A stretch of 64,000 nt of DNA from Escarpia spicata (GCA_963995525.1 OZ023209.1:17774807-17838806); one strand, 5' to 3'. Numbered from the stretch's first letter, positions 9,393 through 21,188 are shown. The notes: a model not told the origin generated them from the letters alone. A program made the numbers and translations.

Positions 9393-11310
9393 CAGCGATG
9401 AATACATGGCAATGGAAGTCGCCCCTATAGAGACGCCACCTACCAGGTCTGTCGTGCACCACCAATCGCTGGAACGACCTTCAAAGAGGAGAGCAAAAGG
9501 TCGACGAACACCAACCTCGATGATGAAGTCGTCAGGGTCATCATCTGATTCGCTGAGTTCACAGAGCCGGGGGTCGTCGTCATCGGATAAGACCAGCAAG
9601 GTCACATCATCGGGCGGGAAAGGTTCGGACGGCGAGTATGTCGATATCAACTACAGTAAGGCGATTGCGAGTCGAATATCGCCTGACGATAGCAGTGGCA
9701 AAGGACGAACGAACAGTAGTTCCCAACCGCCCCACTCGGGGGCGAGTCAAGACGACTCGTACGTTGCGTATTCGCCTGGATCGACAACCCATGATTCGGC
9801 CGTGCAACGCCCGCTCATGCTAGAGAAGGTTGCTAGTGTAGTCCACAACGACATTCCACGGTCCACCACAACCGCTGGCAAGCCCACCACTACCACAACG
9901 CACCCAGGTGGCAGACCGGTGAAACATGATTACGTAAACGTAGGGTTTCCGCAGACCCCCTCACCTACATGGCCCTCGTCTTCACCGGTTGGTGCTTCCG
10001 GTGTACAATCAAAGACGATACCTGTTCCACCTGTTGAATCTAGCCTACATTCAAAGAAAATACCGGAGCCTCCTGTCGCTACAAGCCCACATTCAAAGAC
10101 GGTATCAGAGTCTCCCATTGAATCGAGCTCACATTCAAAATGTACACCTGAGCCACCTGTTGGGTCAAGCGTACATTCAGCGACGCCACTTGAGAGGTCG
10201 AACATACGTTCAAAGACTCCCCCGGAGTCCCACGGCGTGTCTGTTGTACATTCTAAGGCAGTGCCACAGCTGCCTAAGTCAGTCCCACGTAGAAGAACAC
10301 CCCCCACTAAACCAATCCCGGTGCCGCCTAACATGAAAAAAGGCAGCGACAAGAAGAAGCAGGATGATGCGTCAGTGACGTCGGACTCAAGCAGCAGCAG
10401 TGTCAAGAAATCGTCATCGCTGACGTTCACGACACCGGCGCCATTTAGTCCGTGTCTGTCACCAGTGACACCAAAGTCGCAGGACTCTGCATCGCAGTCG
10501 CCGACGCTTCCTCCGTTCGACCTGGGTGTCCCGTTGGTCACGCTGGACCCATTTGACATCATGCAAGGGTCAAACACTGCCCCCATCACAATTCCGTCTG
10601 ACCAGGGCTCTGTAGCAGCCAGCTCTCCTATCATTGTAACAACATCAGCAACGACAACAATGCCACCTCCGTTTGACATAACTATGCCATCTATGACGTC
10701 GTTGTCGACGCTGCCGCCACCGTTTGACATCGCCCTACCCAGCCCCGCATCGCCGCGAGGTCAGCTGACCATGACTATGTCCAGCGGGAAGGGACTGGTT
10801 AAATCTGAGTCAGGTTCGGACATCGCCAAACGTCCAGCACGAAACGCCAAACTGACCTCTCGCGGAAGCACTGGCAGTCTGATGTCGATGTCAGCAACGC
10901 CTGCCATGGGCAGTGAGCGCCCCCTAGCGGTTAGCTGTGATGCTACGGGGGTGCCCCATCGCTCCAGCGTGAGCTGTTTGCTAACCATGGACGTCGGGTC
11001 GTTGAGGAAGTCACTGAATTCACCTCAGGTCTGCGCGGCGTCGTCAGAACATAATCTCCTCAGTTCGCGCTACTCGTCGAAGGGTTCCATATGTGGCACA
11101 GACTCCCAGCAGCCGGAGTTACACTATGCAACGTTGGATCTGAGCACACCGGCAGATAATGGGGACAAACCTCAGCCAGTGAAGGACTTCTATCTACCGC
11201 CAGCTGTCGACGACAAAGAAGCACCATTGTCTTATGCACAGATCGACTTTGTTAAGTCGGAAGAACTCAAAAAGGCACACAAAGAAAAGAGGCTACCATT
11301 TGAGTTGTGA
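9393..11310 (+). CDS. Insulin receptor substrate, last exon E with stop codon
   Basis: A 1,918-nt terminal exon entered at codon position 3 after TTCAACAG, encoding about 638 residues to the TGA. It begins with D-E-Y-M-A-M, the eighth YxxM motif. Next come Y-V-D-I and Y-V-N-V; a Y-x-N motif of this kind binds the Grb2 SH2 domain in known IRS proteins. A proline-rich stretch at about 10000-10330 is built of a degenerate 14-residue unit (pattern H-S-K-x-x-P-E-P-P-V). Three PPFD-I/L motifs follow (10510-10730). Near the C-terminus, H-Y-A-T-L-D-L and S-Y-A-Q-I-D-F resemble the two C-terminal SHP2-binding tyrosines of vertebrate IRS1. The tail is Ser/Thr/Pro-rich and looks disordered. Whether this single gene matches IRS1, IRS2 or IRS4 cannot be judged, so no symbol is given. 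Confidence 0.9.
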
Positions 11311-11404
11311 TGTTCCAGAGGGTAGTAACAAAACTGGGGAATTTCGCCAGGCGATCCTGTCCAACACAACTTTATCCAACCTTAACAAACAGTAGACCTC
11401 AATG

Positions 11405-11410
11405 AAATAA
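11405..11410 (+). terminator. Polyadenylation signal of IRS gene
   Basis: Canonical AATAAA 95 bp after the IRS stop codon, which suggests a short 3' UTR. A further AATAAA-like site lies near 11733. Confidence 0.65.
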
Positions 11411-11766
11411 ACAGATACGCCATTGTTTTGTAAAATTTTATAAAATTCTCATTGTGTAGCCGTCTGTTGCGGCTCAGCGTTAAGTATGCACTCAAGTGGA
11501 TAGCCAAGTGAATGCCCGAGATTAAAAAAGTGTCAGTAAACTGAACTTTGAACTACGGAACTTGGGTTGACATTGAACTTATGTAATGGCAATAGATGAG
11601 TAATATGCATTCTGCTTGGTTCACTTTCTTATTTGGTTGTTGTTGTGTAACGTATTATATTGAATTATGGGTCACACTGGATCAGTTGATTCATGCGCGT
11701 GATGAATTGCTATTTTTCTTGTGAAGTAGGAAAAATAAAGATGATCTTTATCCATGCATGCCCGTG
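11411..11766. other. Intergenic sequence downstream of IRS
   Basis: AT-rich and apparently unique. Nothing recognised before the LINE target-site duplication. Confidence 0.5.
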
Positions 11767-11860
11767 TCATGACTACAGTATTTACTTGTGCCCATCGTCC
11801 CTCCTGGGGCATAGGCCGTCGACAACAGCTCTCCAGAGTCCTCTGTCTTGGGCTCTTGTT

Positions 11861-14800
11861 TCAAGCTGTCTCCAAGTGTGTCCTGTCTTCTTGGTGTCCG
11901 CATGGAGGTCCCTTCGCCACGTGTTCTTTGGACGACCTCTTTCTCCTGCCTTGTGGGTTCCATGTCAGAGCCTGTCTGGTGATAGTTGATGCTGGTTTCC
12001 GGAGCATGTGACCAATCCATCCCCATCGTCTTCTTCTTATTTCATCTTCGGCAGGCAGTTGGTGTGTCCTCCTCCACAAGTCAATGTTGCTGATGGTGTC
12101 TGGCCAGCGGATCTGGAGGATTCTTCTTAGGCAGTTGTTGATGAAGGTCTGTACTTTCTTGGTGGTGGTGTTAGTTGTCCTCCATGTCTCTGCTCCATAC
12201 AGTAGGACTGACTTCATGTTGGAGTTAAACAATCGGATCTTCGTATGTAATGACAACACTTTGGAGCTCCATATGTTCTTGAGCTGTATAAATGCTCCTC
12301 TGGCCTTGCCAATCCTTGCTCTAACATCCACGTCTATGCCACCCTGCTTGTCGATGATGCTACCCAGGTATGTGAAGGCCTCTACCTCTTCAAGTGCACT
12401 CCCTTTCAGTGTGACTGGCTCAGTGCTGGCTGTATTAACCTTGAGGACCTTTGTCTTTCCTTTATGTATGTTGAGACCCACTTGTGAGGAGATGGCTGCC
12501 AGTTCAGTGGTCTTCTCCTGCATCTGCTGGTGGCTGTGGGACAAAAGTGCCAGATCGTCGGCAAAGTCCAAGTCCTCCAGTTGCGTCCACAGTGTCCACT
12601 GGATTCCATTTCTTCTCTGGGTTGTGCATGTCTTCAGTATCCAATCGATGGCCAGGAGAAAGAGGAATGGGGACAGCAGGCAGCCTTGTCTAACTCCAGT
12701 CTTCACTTCGAAACGGTTCGTTTACTGTCCTCCATGCATTACTCTGCCGCCTGTTCCTTCATAACTGTTCTTAATCAGGTTGACCAGTTTGGTTGGTATG
12801 CCATAATGTCGTAGTAGTTTCCACAGAGTCTCCCTGTCTACGCTGTCAAACGCCTTTTCGTAGTCAACGAAGTTGATGTAGAGCGAGTAGTTCCACTCCA
12901 AGGATTGCTCTACTATGATGCGCAGTGTTGCGATCTGATCTACGCATGATCTGTTCGGGCGGAATCCAGCTTGCTGATCTCTCAGCAGTGGGTCGACTGC
13001 ATCTTTCATTCTCTCCAAGATGATTCTGTTGAACACTTTCCCTGGCACTGACAGAAGTGTGATTCCTCTGTAGTTTGAACAGTTGCTGAGGTCTCCTTTC
13101 TTGGGGAGTTTTATTAGGTATCCCTCTCCAGTCTGATGGCACCTCTTCTTTTTTCCAGATCTTTCCAATGAGAGGGTAGAGTAGTTCCACAGAGGTGTAT
13201 GTATCTGCCTTGAGTGCTTCTGCAGGAATCTCGTCCGGTCGTGCTACTTTGTTATTCTTCAACTGCTTTATGGCCCTTCTGATTTCTTCCTTGGTAGGCT
13301 TGTCACACTTGATGGGTAGGTCCACTTCTGCTGGCTGTATGTCTGGGGGGTCCGGTGGGGCAGGTCTGTATGTCTGGGGGGTCCGGTGGGGCAGGTCTGT
13401 ATGTCTGGGGGGTCCGGTGGGACAGGTCTGTATGTCTGGGGGGTCCGGTGAGGCAGGTCTGTATGTCTGGGGGGTCCGGTGGGGCAGGTCTGTATGTCTG
13501 GGGGGTCCGGTGGGGCAGGTCTGTATGTCTGGGGGGTCCGGTGGGGCAGGTCTGTATGTCTGGGGGGTCCGGTGGGGCAGGTCTGTATGTCTGGGGGGTC
13601 CGGTGAGGCAGGTCTGTATGTCTGGGGGGTCCGGTGGGGCAGGTCTGTATGTCTGGGGGGTCCGGTGGAGCAGTTCAACAGTTCTTCAAAATGTTCAGCC
13701 CATCTGTTGAGCTGTTTCTCAGTTCCTCTGATGATCTTTCCTTCCTTGTCTTTAACTGGTCGTTCTGGTTTGCTCTGCTTGCCTGATAGTTTCCTGGTGG
13801 TGTCGTACAGCTGTCTCATATTTCCGCTGCCTTCAGCTTGCTCTGCCTCTTTTGCCAGGCTGTCAATGTAGTTGCGCTTGTCTGTTTTTACACTCTTCTT
13901 TACTTCTCTGTTGGCTTCTGTCTGCTCTTCCTCTTCCTCTGCCTCTGCTGCTCTTGTTCGACTGTTGTTTACTGCTGATTTCTTCTCCCGCACTTGGATC
14001 CTGCGCAAGGTTTCTGCTGTGATCCAATCTTTCTGTTGCTGTTTCTTCAGGCCAACCACTTCTTGGCAAGTTGATGTCGGTGTCTTTTTGGTGTTCTGCC
14101 ACTGGCTGTTCAGGTCAGATTCTTCATCATGCAGCTCTTGTAGCACTTGGAATTTGTTAGCAAAGTTCAGCTTGTATTCCTCTCTTGTCTGTAGATCTTT
14201 CAGGAGGCCGACATTGTACTTTCGTCTCTTTGTTGCTGTCTCCATCCAATTTTTCTTCAGCTTGAGTTTCAGTCTAGCAACCAGCAGGTGATGGTCGGAT
14301 GCAACGTCGGCTCCCCTCTTCACTCTTACATCTTGAAGCGACCTCCTGAATCTCTTGCCTATGCCGATGTGATCTATCTGGTTCTCTGTAACGTGGTCGG
14401 GTGACACCCATGTAGTCTTATGTATCCTTTTGTATGTGAAAATGCTGCCTCCGATGACCACCTTGTTCAGTGCACATGTGTCCGCAAATCTCTCTCCATT
14501 CTCGTTCATCTCTCCAACATGGGTTCCCATCACTTCTTCATATCCGTTGTTGTCCATTCCAATCTTCGCATTGAAATCTCCTCTAAGGATGGTCACATCC
14601 TTTTCTCGGCACTTGTCCAAGATGCTTTGTAGTCTGCTGTAGAACTGGTCTTTGGTTTCTTCATCACTATCGTTCGTTGGTGCGTAGCACTGGATGACAT
14701 TCATCTTGATTGTCTTTTTCTTTGTTCTGAAGGATGCTGTGATGATTCTCGCTCCATGCGCTTCCCATCCTATCAATGCCCTCTGTGCCAGTCTTGATAG

Positions 14801-15028
14801 CATGAGTGCTACACCTTCAGTGTGGGGGGCATCGTCTTCTTCATGTCCCGAGAAAACCAACATCTCTCCTGTAGGTATTCTTCTCTGTCCTGACTGTGTC
14901 CATCTTGTCTCGCTGATTCCCAGCAGTGCAAGGTTGTAGTTTTTCATTTCCGCTGCTACTTGTGCTGTCTTTCCTGTCTGGTACATGGTCCTCACGTTCC
15001 ATGTTCCCATATTAATTTGCTTGGTCAA
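11861..15028 (-). pseudogene. LINE endonuclease-reverse transcriptase, broken by VNTR frameshift, second frameshift and stop
   Basis: Reading leftward from the ATG at 15028, the apurinic-endonuclease domain comes first, with T-W-N-V-R near the start, G-D-F-N-A-K in the middle and S-D-H-H-L near its end. A charged linker follows, then a reverse transcriptase with the palm motif F-A-D-D at about 12560. The frame breaks three times: inside a 31-bp repeat expansion (13338-13672), near 13165 (single-base-type shift), and at an in-frame stop at about 12722. A further change lies near 11870, after which sequence homologous to the element's C-terminus continues out of frame. The protein cannot be made as one piece. 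The catalytic motifs are still readable, so decay is moderate. Confidence 0.85.
13338..13672. repeat. 31-bp VNTR inside LINE coding region
   Basis: About 11 near-identical copies of a 31-base unit (plus strand contains GGGGGGTCCGGTGGGGCAGG). On the coding strand the copies read in rotating frames as a Pro/Thr-rich peptide of period 31 residues. Because 31 is not a multiple of three, most copy numbers push the downstream reverse transcriptase out of frame. Confidence 0.95.
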
Positions 15029-15177
15029 AAGAAGACATGTGTTCTCTGTAAATTATGTTGTCGACGTTTCTGTAGCAAGTAGTTTTTTTACGAGGTGGGG
15101 TGCTAGCCCCACGATCAACCCTCCTCCTTTCTCATCCGGGCTTGGGACCGGCCACGGCAGAGTTCATGACTACAGTA

Positions 15178-16189
15178 GTAACTTTATAACCAGACATGCC
15201 ACATTTTGTTGGTTGAAAACTGTACATTTAACCTGAAATTCTGTGTAAATTTGTAGTACCTTTCTCATTGGTTAATGGGCCAATGGTACCCATATTGCGA
15301 ACAAGTGTTGCCATCTACTAGGCTATTAACACAGTCAAATATCGCTTTACGATCACTTCAGCCACCTCATTTGATGTCACCCTAGGACAATCCAACATTA
15401 TTTTCATATAGAGTAAAGTATAGGAAATGAGTTCCGATAATATAGTAAGCTTAATAATGAAGTACCGCGGCGCTGTACTAAATAATAATAAACTTAACCA
15501 AAAAAAGGTAAATTTGTCTTTGTGACTTTGAACATAGCAATACAGTCAGAAGACAAATGTTAGAGATAGCGTAAGAGGCAATACAAGAAGAAACTAATTA
15601 ATTAATAATCATTATTCTGACAGATACAATAGCGCTCCAAGCGAATAAAGTAACAACAAATTGTATTAATTAAACGTCTGAGGGCGCCACCGTCGTTCGC
15701 GTCACAATAGACGACCGCCGTTGTCGAGTGGCCTCGGGAAGACCGCGCACGGGGCAGAAATCGCGCATTCTCAAGTGGGTGGCGACCAAAAGTCATTTAT
15801 TCTTAAACATAGACTAACAGCTTTAACGTTGTATGTCGGTTGTACGATGGAAATATGTATTATTGTCCACAAATACAGCGTACTTCCGTTGCGAAAGGTG
15901 CCCAAAAGGCAAAATGATGCAAAAAAGACGCTTCACTTTCAGTTTTGTTTAGTTATTACACACTCCACTTATCGGTGCTTAGTCAATTCACTAACACTTA
16001 TTATCTTGTACACAATAAATTATATTACAATAATGATATGTATACTAAACAGAGCCAAACAACAAACTACTAGAAATAATGAGTGAATTTGGATTGAAAA
16101 ATGAAATGAATGACCCCACACGAATCGATTCTGGCAATATTCTTGACCAAAGTTTAGGCTAAGGCTAAGCTTAAGCCAAGGCTAATAGT
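15178..16189. other. Intergenic, no feature recognised
   Basis: AT-rich sequence with a GC-richer patch at about 15675-15790. No splice-linked coding frame, tandem array or transposon end was found. Confidence 0.4.
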
Positions 16190-17990
16190 AATACTCACCT
16201 TAAATCCGTCCATAATCATCAACACGCACACCACTCCCGGCATGAGTGATCATGAAGCCGTATCCTTCAGTGTCAACCTAAACCTAGTTAGCAACAGGAA
16301 ACCACCACACAAAATATTTCAATAAAAGTCCGCAGACTGGGGCAAACTTAAAGATGGTAAAAAACTATAAACCAATTAACAACAGAATACTTTGTCTTTG
16401 ACATGGACCCCAATCCACGAGACATTAACACAAACTGGATCTTTTTTCAGACACATCTTGCCACACTGATCAACAGTAGCATCCCTAGTCGCAACACCAA
16501 AGCAAAAACCCACCTCCCATAGATAACACGGAAAATTATAAGAATGCAACGAAAATGCAACAATAGCCACAAAAAAGCAAAAGAAACGACTTAATAGTGA
16601 CTGAGAAAAGTTTAAAGAACTCCGAAGGCAAGCCACTTAGCCTGCAGCAAAATTTTACAAAGATTACGCAAACAACAACATTGATGACAGCTTAAAAAAA
16701 CCATAAACAATTCTGTCATTCATCAAAGCAAACAAACAAGAAACCATTGGCATTCCCACGCAGCAAGTAAAACAACAACCAATCATCAATTATCATGACA
16801 AAGCAAAGGCACTAAAAAAACAATTTCGTTCTGTGTTCACCCAAGAAATCTACCCTGTGCCCCAACAATCACCTTCCTCTTACCCTAATATGGCCACTCT
16901 TGAAATCAAGATAACTGGAGTAATCATGCAACTGAAAAATCTAAACCAAAACAAAGCAACTGGCCCAGATGAACTCCCAGCCAGAGTTCTTAAAGAAACT
17001 GCACAGGAAATAGTTCCCATTATACACACATTTTCTAACAGTCATAAAATAAGACATTCAAACACCCTGATGACTGGCTCCAAGCACTAGTAACTCCAGT
17101 ACACAAAAAAGCCACACATGACCCCGCAAATTACAGACCAATATCACTAACATGCATCCTCTATAAAGTCATGGAACACATCATTCTAAGTAATATATGA
17201 AAACACCAGAACAAACACAAAATTATCTTCCACTTTCAACAGGGATTCCGGTCAGGACTGTCTTGTGAATCTCAACTCATCGAGACAGTCTATGACTGGA
17301 TGATTGCTATGGACAACAAATAGATGCAATCCTGCTTGATTTTGCCAAAGTCCCCCACAAACGCCTCCTATCCAAACTAGCCTCCTACGGAATAACTGGA
17401 AACACAAAACTGGATCAAATCATTTCTGTAAAACCGTAAACAGAGAGTCTCAGTGAATGGAGTTCTGTCGGACACAACAGATGTTACATCTGGTGTTCCA
17501 CAGGGCTCAGTCAGTGTCAGTCCTCTTCCTACTCACCATAAATGATATCAACGAAAACATCCCATATGCTTCTTTGCAGGCGACAGCATTATATATCATA
17601 AAATCACCATAGCATTCTTCAAACTGACCTGATCTAACTCCAAACATGGTCTGACAAATGGCAAATGGAATTTAACATTTCTAAATGTGTCCACCTCCCA
17701 ATAACAAACAAAACTAAACCCAGACTACACTCATATTCATTCTTCAGCATGTCACTCACTACAGTATCCAGCCATCTGTATCTCGGAGTAAAATTAGATT
17801 CAAAATTAACCTGGTCAAGTCACATTACCGACATAGTTTCCAAATCCTCAAAAGTCCTAGGCATGATTAATAGAACCCTTGGTCCATGCAAACCCGAAGT
17901 CAAAGAAATAGCTTTTAACATGGTAATCTAGTCAAAACTAGTGTATGCATCTCCCATATGGGGCATTCCATATGAAATCAGTCAAGAATT
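16190..17990 (+). pseudogene. CR1/Jockey-type LINE remnant, 5'-truncated and heavily mutated
   Basis: Translated pieces in shifting frames line up in the order of a LINE ORF2. The end of the endonuclease comes first (P-G-M-S-D-H-E-A-V at about 16235-16262). Then comes a linker with N-W-x-x-F at about 16435, and the fingers motif K-A-T-G-P-D-E-L-P near 16960. N-Y-R-P-I-S-L-T lies near 17130, the G-F-R-S-G-L-S motif near 17245, D-F-A-K-V-P-H-K near 17340 and V-P-Q-G-S-V near 17500. A C-terminal piece with Y-L-G-V-K-L-D-S-K-L-T-W lies at 17780-17815. Several stops and indels break the frame and the F-x-D-D catalytic motif is not legible. It ends abruptly near 17990. Confidence 0.75.
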
Positions 17991-17992
17991 TA

Positions 17993-18463
17993 CATGTCCG
18001 CATCAAGACTTCCTCCGACAGACGCTAATCTGGCCTACCACATCCTGCGAGCTCACTACCAAGTCATGCTCTGGAAGGCAGCAGAACAGCAGACTCCGCA
18101 GGTGGTTGAAATCGCTGATTATGGATGGGAGTTTGTCACTGATGTAGGGGGTGTGCCAACTCCATGCATCGCAAGAGGGCCAGCAGCCTCCCCGCCCTCA
18201 TGGACGTCATCAACTGTCAGTGTAAAGCTGTATGGAAAGCTTGCAGCAGTCATGCATGTAGCTGTCATTCTGCAGGATTGTCCTGCACACCGTACTGCTT
18301 CTGTGTTGGTGAAGACACGTGCCTCAATCCGGTCACCAAACATGATGAGCATGAGAATGACGCTAGATATGATAATGAGGAAGAAGGTGACAGTACAGAG
18401 GAAATAGAAGAGGAGGATGAGAGAGAATGGCGGACTAAACTTTTCTATGAGAATGTCATGTGA
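17993..18463 (+). pseudogene. Cysteine-rich (CXC-like) domain fragment, frameshifted, probably from a repeat
   Basis: Starts directly where the LINE homology ends. The first frame (17994 to about 18165) reads L-P-P-T-D-A-N-L-A-Y-H-I-L-R-A-H-Y-Q and then W-K-A-A-E-Q. After a shift near 18165 a second frame gives C-x-C-x6-C-x4-C-x-C-x6-C-x3-C-x-C-x5-C at about 18230-18320, then an acidic tail and a stop at 18463. The Cys spacing recalls tesmin/CXC domains. I recall similar 'P-P-T-...-H-...-R-A-x-Y-Q + CXC' fragments as widespread repeat-linked proteins in invertebrates, but cannot name the family. The frameshift and the lack of an upstream gene argue for a dead fragment. Confidence 0.5.
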
Positions 18464-18849
18464 ATGACATCCCTTTCATATACTGTTGGTTTTGAATTGA
18501 TTAATGATATACACATTGTCAATGACCAAATGAAACCTGTCATTACAAAAAATGCTCTCAAATTGTGTTTCATTGTGTTTCAACAAATTTATAATTGAGT
18601 ATTTCTTACTTTGAACTTTGAGTTTTGTACTTTTAAATGTTGTACATGTATGGTACAGATTCATTCGTGATCACTGCATGCCATTTTGCAATGCTTTTGT
18701 ATGTGTCTTGTCAGAAGTAGCCATATACATGTGCATGTATGTAGGGCTATTAGCATACTCATAGCTCAGTCATGATGACTGATCATTGCAAAAAGAAGAA
18801 CTGTAAATTAATTTTATCTTACAAACGTCCCAATTTTAACAACTGCTTT
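18464..18849. other. Intergenic, nothing recognised
   Basis: AT-rich sequence without repeats, coding signal or transposon ends that I can see. Confidence 0.4.
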
Positions 18850-19300
18850 ATTGCCATGTCACGTCAATACAAAATCATTTGAAAAAAATTCCAATGAACT
18901 CATGCACCAAAAAATCATATTTCTAGCATCATCCAATCAAAAGTCATGGTCGATTTTGGCTATTTTTGGTAAAAATTATGACCATTTTCGACAGGTGTTT
19001 ATAGTCGAGCATCATTGGAAATGGTTCCATAGAATTCTTGATATTGCAAAAGATTGGGATGGACACCAAAATCGTGTCTCTAATATAAACCAATAAAACG
19101 TTATGCTAGATTTTTGGCTATTTTTTGTGAAAATGATGGCTATTTTGGATTTTTGTCATGTGAACGTAATCGGACATCATTGGAAATGGTTCCACTGCAT
19201 TACTCATATGCCAAAACATGTGTATAGACACCAAAATCATGTTCCTAGCATGAGCCAGTGCAAAGATGTAACACATTTTCTAATTTGACCTAGGTTTACG
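18850..19300. repeat. Two diverged tandem copies of a ~165-bp unit
   Basis: The segment with ATCATTGGAAATGGTTCCA at 19011 recurs at 19176. The surrounding sequence (GATTTTTGGCTATTTTT-type and ACACCAAAATC-type stretches) is shared with many substitutions, so this is an old duplication. Confidence 0.6.
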
Positions 19301-19456
19301 GCAGCCATCTTGGATTTGCCTGGCTCCCACAAGTTGCCCAAGGATGGCACGTTGTCATCCCGCTGATTTGAGTTGAGGGACCCATAACCTACATGATTCA
19401 GCAAAAAACCTTACACTACCAACCATTTCCAGGTTCCAAAAATGACAACTCGACTA

Positions 19457-20968
19457 TAGTTGGAGGTTTTTGTGAGTTTCAAGGCAAGGGGTGCAGTTGG
19501 AGGTTTTTGTGAGTTTCAAGGCAGGGGGTGCAGTTGGAGGTCTTTGTGAGTCTCAAGGCAGGGAATAATTGGAGGTTTTTGTGAGTTTCAAGGCAGGGGG
19601 TGCAGTTGGAGGTTTTTGTGAGTCTCAAGGCAGGGGGTGCAGTTGGAGGTTTTTGTGAGTTTCAAGGCAGGGGGTGCAGTTGGAGGTCTTTGTGAGTCTC
19701 AAGGCAGGGGGTGCAGTTGGAGGTTTTTGTGAGTCTCAAGGCAGGGGGTGCAGTTGGAGGTTTTTGTGAGTCTCAAGGCAGGGGGTGCAGTTGGAGGTTT
19801 TTGTGAGTCTCAAGGCAGGGGAGTAATTGGAGGTTTTTGTGAGTCTCAAGGCAGGGGGTGCAGTCGTAGGTTTTTTGTGAGTCTCGAGGAAGGGGGTGCA
19901 GTTGGAGGTTTTTGTGAGTCTCATGGCAGGGGAATAATTGGAGGTTTTTGTGAGTTTCAAGGCATGGGGTGCAGTTGGAGGTTTTTGTGAGTTTCAAGGC
20001 AAGGTGTGCAGTTGGAGGTTTATTGTGAGTCTCAAGAAAGGAGATGCAGTTGGAGGTTTTTGTGAGTTTCAAGGCAGGGGGTGCAGTTGGAGGTTTTTGT
20101 GAGTCTCAAGGCAGGGGGTGCAGTCGTAGGTTTTTTGTGAGTCTCAAGGAAGGGGGTGCAGTTGGAGGTTTTTGTGAGTCTCATGGCAGGGGAATAATTG
20201 GATGTTTTTGTGAGTTTCAAGGCAGGGGGTGCAGTTGGATGTTTTTGTGAGTTTCAAGGCAAGGGAATAATTGGAGGTTTTTGTAAGTTTCAAGGCAGGG
20301 GGTGCAGTTGGAGGTTTTTGTGAGTTTCAAGGCAGGGTGTGCAGTTGGAGGTTTATTGTGAGTCTCAAGACAGGGGATGCAGTTGGAGGTTTTTGTGAGT
20401 TTCAAGGCAGGGGTTGCAGTTGGAGGTTTTTGTGAGTCTCAAGGCAGGGGGTGCAGTTGGAGGTTTTTGTGAGTCTCAAGGCAGGGGGTGCAGTTGGAGG
20501 TTTTTGTGAGTCTCAAGGCAGGGGAGTAATTGGAGGTTTTTGTGAGTCTCAAGGCAGGGGGTGCAGTCGGAGGTTTTTTGTGAGTCTCAAGGCAGGTGGT
20601 GCAGTTGGAGGTTTTTGTGAGTCTCATGGCAGGGGAATAATTGGAGGTTTTTGTGAGGTTCAAGGCAGGGGGTGCAGTTGGAGGTTTTTGTGAGTTTCAA
20701 GGCAGGGGGTGCAGTTGGAGGTTTTTGTGAGTCTCAAGGCAGGGGAATAATTGGAGGTTTTTGTAAGTTTTAAGGCAGGGGGTGCAGTTGGAGGTTTTTG
20801 TGAGTTTCAAGGCAGGGTGTGCAGTTGGAGGTTTTTGTGAGTCTCAAGACAGAGGGTGCAGTTGGAGGTTTTTGTGAGTTTCAAGGCAGGGGGTGCAGTT
20901 GGAGGTTTTTGTGAGTCTCAAGGCAGGGGGAGCAGTTGGAGGTCTTTGTGAGTCTCAAGGCAGGGTAG
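19457..20968. repeat. 37-bp minisatellite array upstream of gene 1
   Basis: About 41 copies of a 37-base unit built on GTTGGAGGTTTTTGTGAGTC followed by TCAAGGCAGGGGGTGCA. Copies alternate between TCTCAAGG and TTTCAAGG, and between GGGGTGCAG and GGGAATAATT endings. Blocks of the same variant order recur around 19790-20000, 20090-20290 and 20510-20700, which indicates higher-order duplication. The array ends 220 bp before the start codon of gene 1. Diverged relatives lie at about 36195-36325. Confidence 0.95.
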
Positions 20969-21188
20969 CGCAACTGAGCAGTAGGGGGGTGCAGTTCAAT
21001 GATTTTGTGAATCTCAAGGCACTGTGTGTCGCCTCCAATGGTCAAATCATATACCCGCCTGTGAACGTGTAGACATATTATCTATGCTCCAATTTACCCA
21101 TATAAATGGATGAAGCCAATATATTAGGTTTTTTCGAAAATGTCATGATTCCTGTATGTGTCCCCAGGTGGCAGTGCAGTCAGACACA

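Larger units (their letters stand above)
11767..15177 (-). mobile_element. Full-length RTE-like non-LTR retrotransposon with 14-bp target-site duplications
   Basis: The element (11781-15163, minus strand) is bounded by the direct repeat TCATGACTACAGTA at 11767-11780 and 15164-15177. Its length of about 3.4 kb, a single endonuclease-plus-reverse-transcriptase frame and a C-terminal region of the Y-G-A-E-T-W / C-L-R-R-I-L type suit the RTE/BovB-like group also common in flatworms. The 3' end (at 11781) lacks a long poly(A). The duplicated flanks show insertion by target-primed reverse transcription of a complete copy. Confidence 0.85.

Noticed and set aside
9930..10730. 266-codon antisense frame in the IRS last exon
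   Set aside because: A shadow of the Ser/Pro-rich IRS coding strand; Gly/Val/Asp-rich composition mirrors the sense codons.
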